Shown here one piece after another: positions 25,439 to 34,150 of a stretch of DNA of 64,000 nt. The notes under the pieces are model-generated. The model did not search any database. It had not been told where the DNA came from and was given only the letters and a program-made list of their open reading frames with translations. The stretch is from Butyrivibrio sp. WCD3002 (GTDB taxonomy: Bacteria; Bacillota; Clostridia; Lachnospirales; Lachnospiraceae), in contig NZ_AUJO01000002.1 in the NCBI RefSeq assembly GCF_000424265.1, forward strand, positions 355,289-419,288, read 5' to 3'. Numbering within the stretch: position 1 is the stretch's first letter; the number at the start of each line of letters is the position of its first letter. The translations under genes were made by a program, and so were the position numbers.

Positions 25439-26935
25439 TTATACCATCTTTGCAATGAGATCGGTGTCCTTAAGATCGGGCGATCTTTTGAATTCACCGT
25501 TTTTACGGCCATCCTTCATAATAATGATCCTGTCTGCCATACCAAGAAGCTCTGAAATCTCCTCGGAGATCATGATTATGGATTTGCCGCTTTTTCTCAT
25601 ATTGTCCATCATCTGATAGATATCAGCCTTAACTTTGACATCGATACCACGGGTAGGCGAATCAAGAACGATGATGTCGGAGTTTTTACCGATCCATCTG
25701 GCAAGAACCACCTTCTGCTTATTACCACCTGAAAGAGCTGACATAAACTGATGCACGCCTTCCATCTTGGTACTCATCTGCTTTGCATATTTTTCCGCAA
25801 ACTCCTTCTCATCTTTTCCATGAAGGATGTGGTTACGCTTGATGTCTTCAAGAGACGGCAGGCAGATATTATCCTGAATGGTATCGTTGATTACAAGTGA
25901 TTCATTGTCCCTGTCCTTGGATGCGTAAGCTATGCTGTGTTTTATGGCTGTTGTGATGTCACTTATCTGAGTGCCGTCAGCAAGAGTTACGCTGCCTTCT
26001 CTGTCATAGGACGCTCCAAAGAGAGCTTTTCCCACTTCATGCATTCCGCACTCGGAAAGGCCGCCGATACCAATGATCTCGCCCTTGTGAAGTTCGATTC
26101 CAAAGTCCTCGATTTCTCCTTTAACTGTCAGATGCTCACCTTTTAAAACAACCTCGTCGGATACGGTCTCGTCATAGTCTGTGCGATAGTAGTTGTTACT
26201 CATCTCACGACCTACCATGAGTTTTTTCAGATCATCGGTATTAACTGAATCGCTTTTTACCGTATCAATCAGAACGCCATCTCGTAGAACGCTTATATTA
26301 TCAGACTGCTCCAAAACTTCGTCCAGATCATGGGATATGAAAATAACACATCTTCCATCATCTTTTGTCTGCTTCATAACCTTAAAGAGTTCTTTTCTGC
26401 CCTTTTCTCCAAGAGCTGTTGTGGTCTCATCAACCACCAGAACCTGAGGTTTAAAATGCGTAGCTTTAACGATCTCGATGAGTTTTCTGTCCTCAAAGTT
26501 GTATTTATCTATGATGTCCGTTGCCTTGATGTAGTTAAAACCATAGGCATCAAGAAGCTCCTGTGCTTTTCTGTTCATGGCCTTGGTATTTTTCACATGG
26601 AAATTTGTAAACTCATTTTCTTTTCCAAGGAAAATATTCTCTGCAACGGTCAGTCCCGAAAGCGTACCTATTTCCTGAACTATAATGGCAACGCCCTGAT
26701 AATTTCCATCCACCTGGTTTTTTGCATTAACTTCTTTTCCTCCAAGAGTAAAGGTACCTGTATCCTTGTGATATATGCCGGTCAGGCAGGATGTGAAGGT
26801 GGACTTACCGGATCCGTTCTCGCCTATAAGCGCATGCACTTCTCCTTTGTAAAAGTCGAGAGTGACATGGTCTATTGCATGTGTGACGCCGAAATTCTTA
26901 TCTATCTGCTCGGCATGAAGTAATACTTCGCTCAT
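25439..26935 (-). CDS. Sugar ABC transporter ATP-binding protein (RbsA/MglA-like)
   Basis: 498 residues, two ABC domains in tandem. The N-terminal domain has Walker A GENGSGKST near residue 38, but where a signature LSxxQ is expected it shows YNFEDRKLIEIVKA, and the Walker B end is VVDETTTAL rather than DEPT. The C-terminal domain has a degenerate Walker A region (GIGGLSECGMHEVG) and an intact signature LSGGNKQKVVLARW with LDSPTRGID. Such two-domain ATPases energise ribose/galactose-type importers, where one site is often degenerate. It sits between the two permease genes. Substrate not determined. Confidence 0.93.
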   Translation of the reverse strand: MSEVLLHAEQIDKNFGVTHAIDHVTLDFYKGEVHALIGENGSGKSTFTSCLTGIYHKDTGTFTLGGKEVNAKNQVDGNYQGVAIIVQEIGTLSGLTVAENIFLGKENEFTNFHVKNTKAMNRKAQELLDAYGFNYIKATDIIDKYNFEDRKLIEIVKATHFKPQVLVVDETTTALGEKGRKELFKVMKQTKDDGRCVIFISHDLDEVLEQSDNISVLRDGVLIDTVKSDSVNTDDLKKLMVGREMSNNYYRTDYDETVSDEVVLKGEHLTVKGEIEDFGIELHKGEIIGIGGLSECGMHEVGKALFGASYDREGSVTLADGTQISDITTAIKHSIAYASKDRDNESLVINDTIQDNICLPSLEDIKRNHILHGKDEKEFAEKYAKQMSTKMEGVHQFMSALSGGNKQKVVLARWIGKNSDIIVLDSPTRGIDVKVKADIYQMMDNMRKSGKSIIMISEEISELLGMADRIIIMKDGRKNGEFKRSPDLKDTDLIAKMV

Positions 26936-26946
26936 GTCTGCCCTCC

Positions 26947-27894
26947 TTACTTCACAACTACGCCCTTAACAGGCTTGATGGTCATTGTTACGATTGCAAG
27001 CAGGACTACGCCGGTTACGATATTCTGAACTGTGGTGGGTGCGCCGAGAGCAACAAAGCCCTGGAAAAGGAGCTGGATTATAAACTCACCGACTACTATT
27101 GCGATTACGGGATGTCCATACTTTTTAAAGGCAAGGCCAAAAAACGTCCCCATAAGAGGCGGGAAGTTTCGGCTCATTGATTGCAGGTTTGATGCACTTG
27201 TCATGGAGGTTCCATAGGAAATTGTGAGGATAGCCTCGACGCCTACGAAAAATCCGCAGAGCACGAATGCAACAACCTTGTACTTATCTACATTTACACC
27301 CATGTTTTTGGCAACCACTTCGTTGGATCCAATGGCATAGGTGTATGTTCCGATCTTTGTGTACTTCAGGATAAAACCGCAGAGGAAAAATGCAGCAAGG
27401 GCAAGGATCAGATTCCCCGGATAATCTCCAAATGCCCTGTACTGTGTCGCAAGAATAGCCTCTTTTCCATTGGTGGCAAAAATGGATAAAGCCTCATAAA
27501 CAAGGGAAAGTCCTGCGGTTACGATAAGTGATGAAATCCTGAGTTTAATATATACAAGTCCGTTGAGGAGTCCCACCAAAACGCCACTGATCATTGGCGC
27601 GATAAGGAGTCCCGCATATCCGAAACGTTCGCTCATATTTACTGCAAGCACCGATGAAAGCACGATGTTTGCGCCTACACTCATATCAAAAGGGCCCATT
27701 ACGCAGATAAAATAAAGGCCGCAGCCTCCTACAGCATAATAAAGAGCCGTCTTTAGATAAGTCTGAAGTTTATCAAAATCTCCGAAGGTCTGGGGTGCTA
27801 AAACTTTGAAAACAGCCCAGAACAAAAAAGTTAACAGCGCCAGGAGCACAAGACCGTACCAATGGCTCTGTTTAAATTCCTGAAACTTACTCAT
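26947..27894 (-). CDS. Sugar ABC transporter permease (RbsC-like)
   Basis: 315 residues, about nine helices. Conserved loop VMGPFDMSVGANIVLSSV and the later AIGSNEVVAKNMGVNVDKYK identify the RbsC-type sugar permease family. I chose the ATG at 27894 with GGGAGG upstream; the upstream in-frame ATG at 27933 lacks a ribosome binding site. Partner of the second permease. It is separated from the binding-protein gene by 136 bases containing a stem-loop. Confidence 0.92.
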   Translation of the reverse strand: MSKFQEFKQSHWYGLVLLALLTFLFWAVFKVLAPQTFGDFDKLQTYLKTALYYAVGGCGLYFICVMGPFDMSVGANIVLSSVLAVNMSERFGYAGLLIAPMISGVLVGLLNGLVYIKLRISSLIVTAGLSLVYEALSIFATNGKEAILATQYRAFGDYPGNLILALAAFFLCGFILKYTKIGTYTYAIGSNEVVAKNMGVNVDKYKVVAFVLCGFFVGVEAILTISYGTSMTSASNLQSMSRNFPPLMGTFFGLAFKKYGHPVIAIVVGEFIIQLLFQGFVALGAPTTVQNIVTGVVLLAIVTMTIKPVKGVVVK

Positions 27895-27960
27895 ATAGTC
27901 CTCCCTAAAGGAAAATAAGAAGTTCTGATCCAATCAGGTGCAAATACTTCTTTTTTGTGA

Positions 27961-27997
27961 TGCCGGATATTCCCCGGATGGCGGAGAATACCCGGCA
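27961..27997 (-). other. Intercistronic stem-loop between binding protein and permease genes
   Basis: A 12-bp stem with one G-U pair (27961-27972 with 27986-27997) and a 13-base loop. On the minus strand no U-tract follows, so it is not a normal terminator. Its place after the binding-protein gene fits mRNA stabilisation or processing that makes more binding protein than membrane subunits. Confidence 0.55.
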
Positions 27998-28030
27998 CCT
28001 GTATTTTTTAGAGGTGTTTTTATCTAAACA

Positions 28031-29203
28031 TTAGTTGTTGTGACGAGAGATAACGTCGTCGATTGAAAGATTTGAAGCTGCCTTGTTGAGGTCGTCAAAG
28101 CTGTAGCCGGCCATCTCTGCAAGCTCTTCATCTGTGTAAGGATCATCGTTTACGAAATACTTCTCATAATTGGAATAATCGTCAGGAGATGATACATACA
28201 GATAAGGGAAGAGAATCTCATATCCGAAGGTTCCTTCTTCTTTTACATAGTTGCCTTTAACTGCGTTAAGTACAAGGTAGAATGCAAAGAGAGGATCACA
28301 GAAGTGTCCGCCTGACTCTGCAAACATTCCGCCGGACTTAAGCTGATCTGCAAGGTCATCAAGGAAGTCTGTTGATACAACATCAACTTTGCCTGTAAGA
28401 CCTTCATTTGCATAGGCACCGATTGAACCAACAAGAGGATCGCCACCGCCACCTGCTACGATGAGGGCATCCATTCCGGGATTGGAGTTGTAAAGTGACA
28501 TAGCTGCTGCAGCACCTTCTTCTGAAGATGTATTTGCATATACGGGCTCAGTCATTGTTGCGGGATCATCTGCATGAGCTGCATTCCACTCATCGATTGC
28601 CTGCTGATAGCCCTGCCATCTAAGCTGGAATGTAGCATCACCAACTGTCCATGCCTCAAGACCGATTGTTCTGTCGCCATTCTCAAGAAGGAGATTAACA
28701 AGTGTATAACCGTTTGTTACCTCATCTTCGTGTACAGCGCCGATATAGTACTTGGAGTCACAAGCTGTCTTGTAAACTTCAGGGCTGTTATCCTTGGAAA
28801 TGATACGGAAGAACTGTGCGATATAAACGCCGTGCTCTGTACATGTGTTGATTGCTGATGTCATTTCAGAATCTGCTGAGTTACAGATGATGATTCCCTG
28901 GCAGCCTGCTGCGCAAAGCTGCTCAACTGATGCCGTAACCTGCTCTGATACATGTCCCTGATCAACATACTGAACTTCAACGCCTGTTGCTTTAGCTGCC
29001 TTGTCCACGATCTTTTTGCACTGGCTACCAAGAACGTCTGTTGAACTCCAGATTGAAACACCAATCTTGATCTTGTCAGATCCGCCGCCTGAGGATGAGC
29101 CATCTGCACTTGATGAAGCCGCATTGCCGCAGCCTGTTATCAAAGATGCTGCCATGATTCCTGCCATGAGCAGTGATCCCAACCTTTTGATACTCTTTTT
29201 CAT
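28031..29203 (-). CDS. Sugar-binding lipoprotein of ABC importer
   Basis: 390 residues with a lipoprotein signal: LITGC with the lipidated cysteine at residue 25. After a Ser/Gly linker the type 1 periplasmic-binding fold starts: KIKIGVSIWSSTDVLGSQCKKI and GCQGIIICNSADSEM, as in the RbsB-like sugar-binding family. The ATG at 29203 begins the signal peptide and has AAGGAGG upstream. It delivers a sugar to the permeases 26947-27894 and 24473-25426. The sugar is not evident. Confidence 0.92.
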   Translation of the reverse strand: MKKSIKRLGSLLMAGIMAASLITGCGNAASSSADGSSSGGGSDKIKIGVSIWSSTDVLGSQCKKIVDKAAKATGVEVQYVDQGHVSEQVTASVEQLCAAGCQGIIICNSADSEMTSAINTCTEHGVYIAQFFRIISKDNSPEVYKTACDSKYYIGAVHEDEVTNGYTLVNLLLENGDRTIGLEAWTVGDATFQLRWQGYQQAIDEWNAAHADDPATMTEPVYANTSSEEGAAAAMSLYNSNPGMDALIVAGGGGDPLVGSIGAYANEGLTGKVDVVSTDFLDDLADQLKSGGMFAESGGHFCDPLFAFYLVLNAVKGNYVKEEGTFGYEILFPYLYVSSPDDYSNYEKYFVNDDPYTDEELAEMAGYSFDDLNKAASNLSIDDVISRHNN

Positions 29204-29282
29204 AAATCCATAACCCTCCTTATAGTGTTGAAAAATATATTTACCGGCCCAGGCCATCCATGAACCGATTTAGTTACCTCTT

Positions 29283-29732
29283 CTATTTAAGTCCCTTTAC
29301 TTCAAAGGTCTTACTGCTCTGATCCCCGAAATTAACACCTGCTGCCTGAGCTGCCGAGTTGTCGTAGGACACTGATACTATCACCTGATCGCCGTTAGAC
29401 AGCTCTTTGTTTTTGTCGATGCTAAAAGATATGGATGATACTGCATTTATATATTTGGTAAGCTCTGTCAGATCCTCAACCTCATCCATTTCCTTTATCT
29501 TCTTTTCCCCGCCAACCATCTCGGTTTCCATCCCGTCATAGTCCACATTTACGAAAGCGGTGCCTTCCCCATTTTTGCCGCTAAAGTCCACTGTGACGTA
29601 ATCGAGAATATTGGTTACTCCGTCCGCAGTATCTATTTTTTGATTTTTCCCTGCGCCGCAGCCTGTCATGAAAAGTGTTACTGTCATGGCTGCAGCCGTT
29701 ATCTTTAAAATGAATTTTCTATGATTAAACAC
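29283..29732 (-). CDS. Small lipoprotein preceding sugar-binding protein
   Basis: 149 residues from a GTG start at 29732 with GGAGGG seven bases upstream. Lipobox FMTGC with cysteine at residue 25. The mature part has a beta-rich pattern (VNVDYDGMETEM, QVIVSVSYDNSAA) and ends TFEVKGLK. No family recognised. It is the first gene of the sugar uptake operon, so an accessory role at the membrane surface is likely but unproven. Confidence 0.8.
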   Translation of the reverse strand: MFNHRKFILKITAAAMTVTLFMTGCGAGKNQKIDTADGVTNILDYVTVDFSGKNGEGTAFVNVDYDGMETEMVGGEKKIKEMDEVEDLTELTKYINAVSSISFSIDKNKELSNGDQVIVSVSYDNSAAQAAGVNFGDQSSKTFEVKGLK

Positions 29733-29775
29733 CGATAGCCCTCCCCAGCTAAAAGAAATTTCCCCCGAAATAAAG

Positions 29776-29813
29776 AAAAAACATCGTTAACAGATTGTTC
29801 TGTTTACGATGTT
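29776..29813 (-). terminator. Stem-loop with U-tract between response regulator and lipoprotein genes
   Basis: A 15-base-per-arm stem with one mismatch (29780-29794 with 29799-29813) and a four-base loop, followed by six U on the minus strand. It either ends the two-component operon or, since it lies only 44 bases before the lipoprotein GTG and downstream of a candidate promoter, attenuates the transport operon. Confidence 0.75.
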
Positions 29814-29839
29814 AATTCTACCAACTGTATTTTTTTGTA

Positions 29840-29870
29840 ATTAGCACAATTTAGAAAAAGTCACTGTCAA
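29840..29870 (-). promoter_or_regulatory. Candidate promoter of the sugar uptake operon
   Basis: A perfect TTGACA (29865-29870, minus strand) followed after 19 bases by GCTAAT (29840-29845). The spacing is long and the -10 weak, as expected for an activator-dependent promoter. The start would lie upstream of the stem-loop at 29776-29813. Confidence 0.35.
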
Positions 29871-29918
29871 AATTTTGAAATGAGTGAAACTCCCATACCT
29901 CGAAGCTACAGGAAGTCT

Positions 29919-31112
29919 CTATTCCGCTACAAGCTTCTTCCTGTACTCTGTGGGGCTTATGCCTTCGAATCTTCTGAAGACGCGGCTGAAGTAGTTGTAG
30001 TCGTCGTAGCCCACATCAAAGGATATTACTTCCAGCTTGTTGTTTTCGTCCTGCATCAATTCCTTGGCTCTGTTCATTCGGCATCTTGTGATGAAAGCGG
30101 TAATGGTCTCATTGTAAGTCTGAGAAAATTTACGGGACAGATAGCTGGGCTCCACGTAGAACTGCTCTGCGAGATCAGACAATGAAAGGTGATTCATGTA
30201 ATGTTTTGTTATATAATCATGGACACTCTCCACCTGACTGCTTATGGAGCTACCCTCAGAATTACCTGTACCTGCAGCAATGCGAAGAGCCAAACTTACG
30301 TTATCAAGAATTGTCTCTTTGTTAAGGGTTCTGAGACCATAATTGATGGCATCCTGAACCTCCTCGTAGGACCTGCAATTGCCTCCCCTGTCATTTTCAG
30401 CGATGGTATTAATAAGTCCCGCTGTAAACTGGGTTACCTCAAAAAGGCTCCATCCGGCGCTGTCACACCTTCTAAGTCCCGCTGTCTCCATGATGATATT
30501 TTCGGCCTGCTTTATATCATGTTTTCCAAGAAATCCTGCTATCTGAGCTTCTATTCTGTCGCTGTAGCGATCGCTCAGTCTGCTAATCCTCTCGCTTCCT
30601 GCGCAGGTCACAATACTGTGAACATGGCAAAAGGGCCTTGTCACCAGCTCTGATATCATCTCCCTATAGACAGTTGCAATATCATCCAGAGAGCTTGCCT
30701 GTTCATGAATTACGATGGTGACAGGTCCCTGGCTCTCTATGGGAAAAGCTTCATGAATCCTGTCCGCAATGAGGCGCAGTTTTGCAGGAGTTGCATTGAG
30801 CTCTATGATAAATTCGTTTACCTTATCGGTATAGTTAAAGACAATAGACCGCTCCACATCTATCAGTTCCCTGAGCTTTGCCTTCATGTCGTAGGACATC
30901 CTCAGAACATCCCGCCCATAATTCTGCTTAAGGACTTCAACATTATGGAATTTAACAAGGATAGTAGATATCTCTGAAAACACATTGGTACTTGGCACAT
31001 GGGATTCTTTTCCCGGTCTGAAAAGCTTACCGTTTAGCATAGATGAAAACTCGTCATCCTCAAGGAATGAAGATACATAGTTTTCCCTGAGGCGGCTGTC
31101 TTCAGATGCCAT
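29919..31112 (-). CDS. AraC-type output part of YesN-like response regulator (frame broken)
   Basis: 397 residues. The last ~100 residues are an AraC/XylS double helix-turn-helix: HLSLSDLAEQFYVEPSYLSRKF and FDVGYDDYNYFSRVFRR. The middle part (about residues 30-260) resembles the poorly conserved linker domain of YesN-type regulators. It begins ATG GCA exactly where the receiver protein at 31034-31510 should continue, in the next frame: one extra base in the run 31112-31116 would join EREAEK to MASEDS and give one protein of about 530 residues, the usual size. As written it could still be made from its own ATG. It should activate the adjacent sugar ABC operon. Confidence 0.88.
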   Translation of the reverse strand: MASEDSRLRENYVSSFLEDDEFSSMLNGKLFRPGKESHVPSTNVFSEISTILVKFHNVEVLKQNYGRDVLRMSYDMKAKLRELIDVERSIVFNYTDKVNEFIIELNATPAKLRLIADRIHEAFPIESQGPVTIVIHEQASSLDDIATVYREMISELVTRPFCHVHSIVTCAGSERISRLSDRYSDRIEAQIAGFLGKHDIKQAENIIMETAGLRRCDSAGWSLFEVTQFTAGLINTIAENDRGGNCRSYEEVQDAINYGLRTLNKETILDNVSLALRIAAGTGNSEGSSISSQVESVHDYITKHYMNHLSLSDLAEQFYVEPSYLSRKFSQTYNETITAFITRCRMNRAKELMQDENNKLEVISFDVGYDDYNYFSRVFRRFEGISPTEYRKKLVAE

Positions 31113-31510
31113 TTTTCCGCTTCTCTCTCCTCTAAGGTTTTAAGAGCCTTACTGAGTGAATCAACAAGCTGGGCTTTTCCCACGGGCTTAAGCAGATAGT
31201 CGATACCACCTGCCATGAAAACTCCCTTTACCTTCTGAAAATCATCATATCCGCTCACAGCCAGCGTTATGATATCGGGATAATCCTTGTGGATCTTATC
31301 AAGAAGTTCAAGGCCGCTGATGAAGGGCATGTTTATATCAGTTATGACTATGTCCGGTTTTTCCTCGGGAATCCTCTCAAGAACCTCTTCACCGTCGCAG
31401 GCAGGCTCAAGAAATTCTATTGAATAATCCTCCCAGGTCAGCATGCGCCTTATATTTTCGCGGCTCCATAATTCATCATCAGCCGACAAGACTTTGTATT
31501 TTGTCCCCAT
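31034..31510 (-). CDS. Receiver domain of YesN-like response regulator (frame broken)
   Basis: 158 residues as written; residues 1-133 are a response regulator receiver with acidic pocket SADDE, phosphorylatable Asp in IVITDINMP, and the conserved Lys in YLLKPVGK. The last 25 residues (after EKWHL) read antisense-like nonsense because the frame leaves the AraC-type continuation at the run 31112-31116. The ATG at 31510 has GAGGT upstream and overlaps the sensor kinase gene by 32 bases. Its kinase partner is the neighbouring gene. Whether the break is real or a homopolymer sequencing error cannot be decided here. Confidence 0.88.
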   Translation of the reverse strand: MGTKYKVLSADDELWSRENIRRMLTWEDYSIEFLEPACDGEEVLERIPEEKPDIVITDINMPFISGLELLDKIHKDYPDIITLAVSGYDDFQKVKGVFMAGGIDYLLKPVGKAQLVDSLSKALKTLEEREAEKWHLKTAASGKTMYLHSLRMTSFHLC

Positions 31511-33365
31511 TGTAAACCTCCCCTAAAGTCTGCGCGCTACTATCTGCAGTCTGACTTTTCTCCTTTTCATCATCCTTAACAACAGGCAAAATGATGATTG
31601 CTTTGGTGCCCACATCATCCTGACCGCTCTCATAGTGAATACCGTAGCTTTCCCCATAAACATTTTTCACACGGGCATTCACATTCATGGCTCCGATGGA
31701 TTTACCAAGCTCGATTCTTCCGATATCTGCTTTTTTAAGTTGCTCATTCATGGCTTCGACGTCCATACCTGCGCCGTTATCTTCTATGGTTATCACCAGC
31801 CTGTCGTCCTGATGGCTTGCGGAGATAATAAGCTCCTTATCTTTTCTCCTAGTGTTCCTAAGTCCGTGCTGAAGGGCATTCTCAACAATCGGCTGCAGGG
31901 TGATCCTTGGTATGTGATCATCCAGCGTATCCGAATCAATGCGATATGTATATTTGATTGCGTTACCATTCCTGACATCCATAACGTAGAGATAGTTTCT
32001 TACATGGGCCATCTCCTGCTGAAGGGTGGACTGGGTATCAGAGATATTAAGGCTGTATCTGAAAATCGCCGACAGAGACTGGCAAAGTCCGCTGACCAGC
32101 GTGCAGTCCTGGGATGCCGCAATGCCGCTCATTGTATCTAAAGTGTTATATAAAAAATGAGGATTGACCTGCGCCTGAAGTACCTTGTACTGTGTGCGCT
32201 CCATCAGTACCTTAGCCTCATATTCCTCTTTTACCATATGCTGAATCTGATCAAGCATCTCATTAAACTCATCCCCAAGGACCTTCAGCTCTTCGCTCCA
32301 GCCGTCGGTCTTTGCCCGCAGCTCCGTATCGCCGTTTTTGATCTTTTTGATGGTGCGGTTTAGCTGAGCCATCGGTCTGTAAATGTAGCCTGAAATAAGA
32401 ATTCCAAGAAGCAGCGTAACAAGAATTATGAAAAGCGCAATAACTACCAGTGTTCTTGCCAGAGCGCTCTGAGTGTGCATCATCAGAGACTGCGGCGTCA
32501 GCATGACAATATGAAGATTGTACTTTTCAGCGGGTCTGCTGTTTAGATAAAATGCTCCGTATTCATCATTAAACTCAGGGAATTCCTCAGAGGATGTAGC
32601 TATATTTTTTGATAGCTCTGAGAAAATCTTACTCTCTTCCTTTGTGGTATTTCCCACCTGAGCGATGGCAGAATCACCCTGTGGCTGAAGCCATACATAA
32701 ACATCTCTTGAAGAGATATATTTACTCATTATCTCTTCAACATTCAGGGCACTGAAGTCGCAAATATAATAGCCGAACCTTTCTCTTTCAGCATCATAGT
32801 TGTGGAGCTTTAAAACAAAACGAAGTACGTCCTGATCAGCAGCTTCATTGTGGTATCCAGTCAACATAACGGCGTTGTCATCTGACTTAAGATAGCTTTT
32901 TAAATGAGCCACATTAACATAATTTTCTGTATCATACAGATCGTACGGGTAATTGTATGGCTGTTTTCTCCAGGAGCTTATAAGATTATCGTTATTGCCA
33001 TAGACATAGATTGCCAGAAGCTGATCGGATGACTCAAAACGCTTCTGCGCTATATGCCAGGCATCCCAATAGTGATCGCGGATATTTTTGCGACTCTTAT
33101 TGCCCTGACTGCGCATGTCATAGACCATCTCCTTTTCATTGTAGATGGTCTGCATTTTTACGATAATGCCATGAATGTAGGAATTGAGTTCTGTTTCGAT
33201 TCTCTGAAGGGTCTCATCATTATTGAGAAGACTCTCCCGCCTGATCTGCTGCCTTGAGACAACTTCGAACACAACCGTCTGAGTGACGATTGCAAAAAGA
33301 GTACACCCTATAACCAGCCCGAGAATGGCCTGGCGCATAGTCCATTTGACTTTTTTCATACCCAT
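31479..33365 (-). CDS. YesM-like sensor histidine kinase
   Basis: 628 residues: N-terminal membrane helix, a large extracytoplasmic sensor (about residues 40-300), a second helix (LVVIALFIILVTLLLGILI), a HAMP-like segment, then the histidine kinase internal region with QVNPHFLYNTLDTMS near residue 400 and an HATPase domain (IVENALQHGLRN, IEDNGAGMD). This is the YesM/LytS class that pairs with YesN-type AraC regulators. It follows a lipoprotein gene by 24 bases and overlaps the regulator gene. It probably senses the sugar, or its binding protein, imported by the adjacent ABC system. Confidence 0.93.
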   Translation of the reverse strand: MGMKKVKWTMRQAILGLVIGCTLFAIVTQTVVFEVVSRQQIRRESLLNNDETLQRIETELNSYIHGIIVKMQTIYNEKEMVYDMRSQGNKSRKNIRDHYWDAWHIAQKRFESSDQLLAIYVYGNNDNLISSWRKQPYNYPYDLYDTENYVNVAHLKSYLKSDDNAVMLTGYHNEAADQDVLRFVLKLHNYDAERERFGYYICDFSALNVEEIMSKYISSRDVYVWLQPQGDSAIAQVGNTTKEESKIFSELSKNIATSSEEFPEFNDEYGAFYLNSRPAEKYNLHIVMLTPQSLMMHTQSALARTLVVIALFIILVTLLLGILISGYIYRPMAQLNRTIKKIKNGDTELRAKTDGWSEELKVLGDEFNEMLDQIQHMVKEEYEAKVLMERTQYKVLQAQVNPHFLYNTLDTMSGIAASQDCTLVSGLCQSLSAIFRYSLNISDTQSTLQQEMAHVRNYLYVMDVRNGNAIKYTYRIDSDTLDDHIPRITLQPIVENALQHGLRNTRRKDKELIISASHQDDRLVITIEDNGAGMDVEAMNEQLKKADIGRIELGKSIGAMNVNARVKNVYGESYGIHYESGQDDVGTKAIIILPVVKDDEKEKSQTADSSAQTLGEVYNGDKIQSLVG

Positions 33366-33389
33366 AATCCCCTGATGGCTAAAAGCCCT

Positions 33390-33959
33390 TTAGTAATTTT
33401 CCCTTGTCTCTTCCCCTAATATACTGCCCTTCATTTCTTCGAATTTCTTATCAAGCTCCTCTAAAAGAGCATAGTCTTCATCTGAATATTCCTTGTACTC
33501 ATCCAGATAGTAGATAGAACGACGCTCATCCTCGGGTGATGTTTTCTTAAAACAAATGGCATACTGCCATGGCGAATAGTCAGTAATAAAATTGTCACTA
33601 TCGCCTCGCTGTTCCAAAGAAACAACATCCTTTTCCCTGATAAATTCGTCAAAGGCTATCAGCTTATCTGCAAGAACTGCATAGGTGGTGATAGTGAGAG
33701 GCTCCCCCGCAGCCTCACAGTAAAAACTCTGAATAACCCACCTGTCGTCAATTTCCCTGACAGTGTCGTAAGAGCCCCCGCCGATCATGGTGCTGGTTCC
33801 GGCTCTGTGATCATAGTATTCAAGCTCTATGTTCTGAAGTCTTTCGTCATGAACCTTTGCTTCATCTTCAGAAGGCTTCTGCAGGCCGCAGCCAAAGAGC
33901 GACGATAGAAATACCATTAGTCCCATAGCTAAAGCTATTCCTTTCACATTCCGTTTCAT
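33390..33959 (-). CDS. Lipoprotein upstream of sensor kinase
   Basis: 189 residues from the ATG at 33959, which starts the lipoprotein signal (LFGC, cysteine at residue 24); an earlier in-frame ATG at 34028 would put a hydrophobic stretch before it without a ribosome binding site. The mature part is acidic and charged, with paired Trp/Tyr (DRWVIQSFY, SPWQYAICF). No family recognised. It is the first gene of the sensor kinase operon and may be an accessory sensor. Confidence 0.78.
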   Translation of the reverse strand: MKRNVKGIALAMGLMVFLSSLFGCGLQKPSEDEAKVHDERLQNIELEYYDHRAGTSTMIGGGSYDTVREIDDRWVIQSFYCEAAGEPLTITTYAVLADKLIAFDEFIREKDVVSLEQRGDSDNFITDYSPWQYAICFKKTSPEDERRSIYYLDEYKEYSDEDYALLEELDKKFEEMKGSILGEETRENY

Positions 33960-34056
33960 CACAATTACCCCCGTGAATACCGGCCAACTATCTAAAGAAA
34001 TGTCAAACACTATAAAAAAAATTATCAATTTACTAAATCACGTAACAATTATAACA

Positions 34057-34096
34057 GAAAAAAGAACCCCAAAATAGTTTTTCTTAACTACTTTGG
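34057..34096 (-). terminator. Terminator after L,D-transpeptidase gene
   Basis: An imperfect stem (about 34068-34078 with 34086-34096) followed on the minus strand by UUC and six U. It lies about 55 bases after the stop of the L,D-transpeptidase gene. Confidence 0.65.
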
Positions 34097-34150
34097 AGCT
34101 CTCTGATTTATTTTAGTTTCCGGCAGCCATGAATATAGCTTTCTTTTAAC

